NCBI RefSeq assembly: GCF_026151205.1
Contig: NC_087080.1
Location: 17,337,337 to 17,401,336 of the forward strand
Origin: Bolinopsis microptera
Taxonomy: Eukaryota > Ctenophora > Tentaculata > Lobata > Bolinopsidae
Direction of reading: 5' to 3'
Length of the DNA: 64,000 nucleotides
Part shown: piece by piece, positions 63,504 through 64,000 of the stretch
Numbering within the stretch: position 1 is the first letter of the stretch
Layout of the letters: each line of letters begins with the position of its first letter
The notes under the pieces: model-generated
Database searches by the model: none
What the model saw: only the letters and a program-made list of their open reading frames with translations
Told to the model about the DNA's origin: nothing
Program-made: the position numbers and the translations under genes

Positions 63504-64000
63504 ATAATTATAGATTAATTGAAATAGTTGGTGACTTAGATCTTGGCTTTTTTGGAGCGGATGTGTTCTTTGACCTTGTCTGGAGTGCAAGTAATATACC
63601 TCGCTACTAAATTACCCAGCTGGCCACCTCACAACGTCAGACTGTCCAGTGTCCGTATATACATATACGGATATAGATATAATAGCGCTACAAACACTGG
63701 AATTGTATTTGTGATGGATATTACCGTCATATCGTGACACTCGGACCATGCTATGGAATTAACGCCGTCAACTTGTCAACGAGAAAACTGCTCAGCACTA
63801 TTTAAATCACTTCTGGAACTGTGCCACGGAACTGTGAATTTAAAAAATCGAATTATTTGTGTTATCATAATTCTCATTTTCTCTTGACAAAACTGTAACA
63901 ATGTTTGGGCTGGGTGTGTTGTTGAAGCAAAGCACGTTTGCTTGATATATTGAAACTATTATCAGTGTAGAATTTTAATTCTTATAATCATTTATGATGT
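63504..64000. other. Right flank, no gene recognised
   Basis: Begins with the right target-site duplication (63504-63513), then AT-rich DNA with a local ATATACGGATATAGATATA repeat near 63665. Nothing coding is supported. Confidence 0.4.

Overview
The window is metazoan nuclear DNA: AT-rich, with GT-AG spliceosomal introns, one-exon-per-domain immunoglobulin-like (Ig) coding, and a dense, nested load of eukaryotic transposons and tandem repeats. Nothing in it is prokaryotic. An early-branching or marine invertebrate (for example a cnidarian) would fit the mix of CR1/L2- and jockey-like retroposons, Penelope, Helitrons, MULE, piggyBac-like and hAT-like elements. That placement is inference; no rRNA or other marker settles it.

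Layout. 1-25 kb is almost all repeats: a jockey-like RT fragment, a Helitron, a 6.7-kb TIR element with TAA duplications that has been invaded by a 2.7-kb TTAA-flanked palindromic element and by a telomere-repeat/MULE element, a second RT fragment, a (CCCT)n block, a roughly 188-bp satellite, foldbacks, an orphan retrotransposon ORF1, an RT fragment with a 100-N gap, a 1.5-kb 20-bp minisatellite and a 1.2-kb foldback element. 25-33.4 kb holds a small secreted-peptide ORF and a host gene on the minus strand. I rebuilt that gene as ten phase-compatible exons (about 453 codons, no recognised family); its frame is interrupted three times, each time by TGA. 33-45 kb is mostly single-copy DNA with a decayed proline-rich coding region and a tRNA-derived SINE. 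45.4-47.7 kb has a second orphan ORF1 with a poly(A) tail, a minisatellite, and the terminal exon of an MFS-type transporter on the plus strand.

49.3-58.0 kb carries the most interesting gene: a complete minus-strand model with a signal-peptide exon, 13 consecutive Ig-like domains (each one phase 1-1 exon) and a final exon with one transmembrane helix and an 11-residue basic tail, about 1,484 aa with no internal stop. It looks like a lineage-specific cell-surface recognition or adhesion receptor. Several of its splice junctions are the origin of intronic tandem arrays. 58.1-59.0 kb is another telomere-repeat element and a 37-bp array. 60.2-63.5 kb is a nearly intact Penelope-like retroelement with an 847-aa RT/GIY-YIG protein, terminal repeats and a target-site duplication.

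The two host genes and the MFS exon do not form an obvious pathway. The Ig gene and the MFS exon are convergent, ending about 1.6 kb apart. Exon models come from reading frames and splice consensus by eye and have no transcript support.
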